A stretch of 64,000 bases of DNA from Diplonema papillatum (Eukaryota > Euglenozoa > Diplonemea > Diplonemida > Diplonemidae). Positions 63,599-64,000 of this stretch are shown here, piece by piece. The DNA is taken from the NCBI GenBank assembly GCA_030068145.1, contig JAPJBO010000340.1, forward strand, positions 1-64,000, written 5' to 3'. Both the position numbers and the translations under genes were made by a program. Below the pieces are notes generated by a model. It did not search any database, was not told where the DNA came from, and worked only from the letters and a program-made list of their open reading frames with translations. Numbering within the stretch: the stretch's first letter is position 1; each line of letters opens with the position of its first letter.

Positions 63599-63711
63599 AA
63601 AAAAAAAAAAAAAAAAAAACAACAAACCAGCCTACTAGCTTGGGGGGGGTCAGCTGGTCGCCAGACCAGAGTTGGTCTGGAAACTGGTCTGGGTCAAAAA
63701 AAAAAAAAAAA
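63599..63711. repeat. Two A-runs flanking an imperfect GGTCTGG palindromic segment
   Basis: A-runs of ~20 (63599-63619) and ~15 (63696-63710); between them AGCTGGTCGCCAGACCAGAG and CTGGTCTGG can pair imperfectly. Confidence 0.6.
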
Positions 63712-63749
63712 TCTCAGCTATTATTATTTTCCCGGAGGAACCGGCTACC

Positions 63750-63850
63750 CACAGTGTACTACACACTGTGTACTACAGTGTGTACAGGGTACCGCAGTGT
63801 ACTACCACCGTGCACCACGGGGTACCACAGTGTACTACCACCGTGTTCAA
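63750..63850. repeat. Interleaved CAGTGTACTAC repeats with dyad symmetry
   Basis: CACAGTGTACTAC, CACTGTGTACTAC, CACCGTG and GGGTACC variants recur six or more times and are self-complementary in part (CACAGTGT/ACACTGTG). Directly upstream of the hAT fragment. Confidence 0.7.
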
Positions 63851-64000
63851 CCACCGGGTGCATTGGAAGACGTCATGCTGGGGCTGCTGAAGTCATCGAA
63901 CCTTTCGACGGCATTTCCAGAGACAAACAAGCTGTTTGTCATTGCTGTTGTCCTGCCAATGGGGACAGCATCGGTCGAGCGTGTCTTTTCAAACATGAAA
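63851..64000 (+). mobile_element. hAT transposase C-terminal domain, cut by window edge
   Basis: The plus frame reads ...LLKSSNLSTAFPETNKLF, then VIAVVLPMGTASVERVFSNMK at the window end. The L-P--TASVER-FS-MK block is the hAT dimerisation domain. The remainder lies beyond the window; upstream catalytic parts are not present. Confidence 0.7.

Overview
This window reads as nuclear DNA of a eukaryote, most likely a unicellular alga or free-living flagellate; I cannot name the species. The reasons are genes split by GT-AG introns whose exons join in frame, protein families that are eukaryotic (P2X-type ATP-gated channel, HIF-type prolyl hydroxylase, SNM1/DCLRE1 nuclease, SPRY, USP deubiquitinase), very GC-rich exons in lower-GC surroundings, and a heavy load of retroelements, foldback/MITE-like repeats and minisatellites. 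There are no operons, bacterial promoters or CRISPR arrays.

Layout. 0-2.5 kb: a 2-oxoglutarate/Fe(II) prolyl hydroxylase gene followed by a trail of decaying copies of its own 3' end. 3.3-5.8 kb: an intact SNM1-type nuclease gene with broken 5' copies upstream and 3' copies downstream. 5.8-7.0 kb: the 3' end of a LINE with a Cys/His-rich tail. 7.8-21.7 kb: a P2X-like receptor gene (two exons, with a hairpin-forming 23-bp minisatellite in its intron), preceded by copies of its 5' end and followed by copies of its 3' end. One upstream unit was invaded by a 6.7-kb tyrosine-recombinase retroelement (10490-17206) whose split direct repeats, empty site and 173-bp satellite can all be read. 22-26 kb: repeats only. 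26.4-30.9 kb: a small type-I membrane protein gene whose membrane-spanning 3' end plus 3'UTR is repeated in tandem, several units carrying the same MITE insertion. 31.3-35.6 kb: a nearly complete LINE (endonuclease + RT, 1,388+ residues) ending in a CT tail. 36-45 kb: one orphan terminal exon plus repeats. 45.5-50.4 kb: a four-exon coiled-coil protein gene. 52.1-56.5 kb: a second YR retroelement (Gag, YR, RT-RNase H). 57-59.2 kb: a different RT-RNase H element. 59.8-60.6 kb: a USP plus zinc-finger relic. 60.7-62 kb: a SPRY-domain exon with four decaying 3' copies. The right edge cuts a hAT transposase.

The most striking theme is that nearly every host gene here is accompanied by serial, truncated copies of its own first or last exon. 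A second theme is that a LINE with a (CT)n 3' tail explains the CT microsatellites: the internal ones are preceded by the same ~35-bp LINE 3' signature. No metabolic pathway links the host genes; they are unrelated functions in a repeat-rich region.
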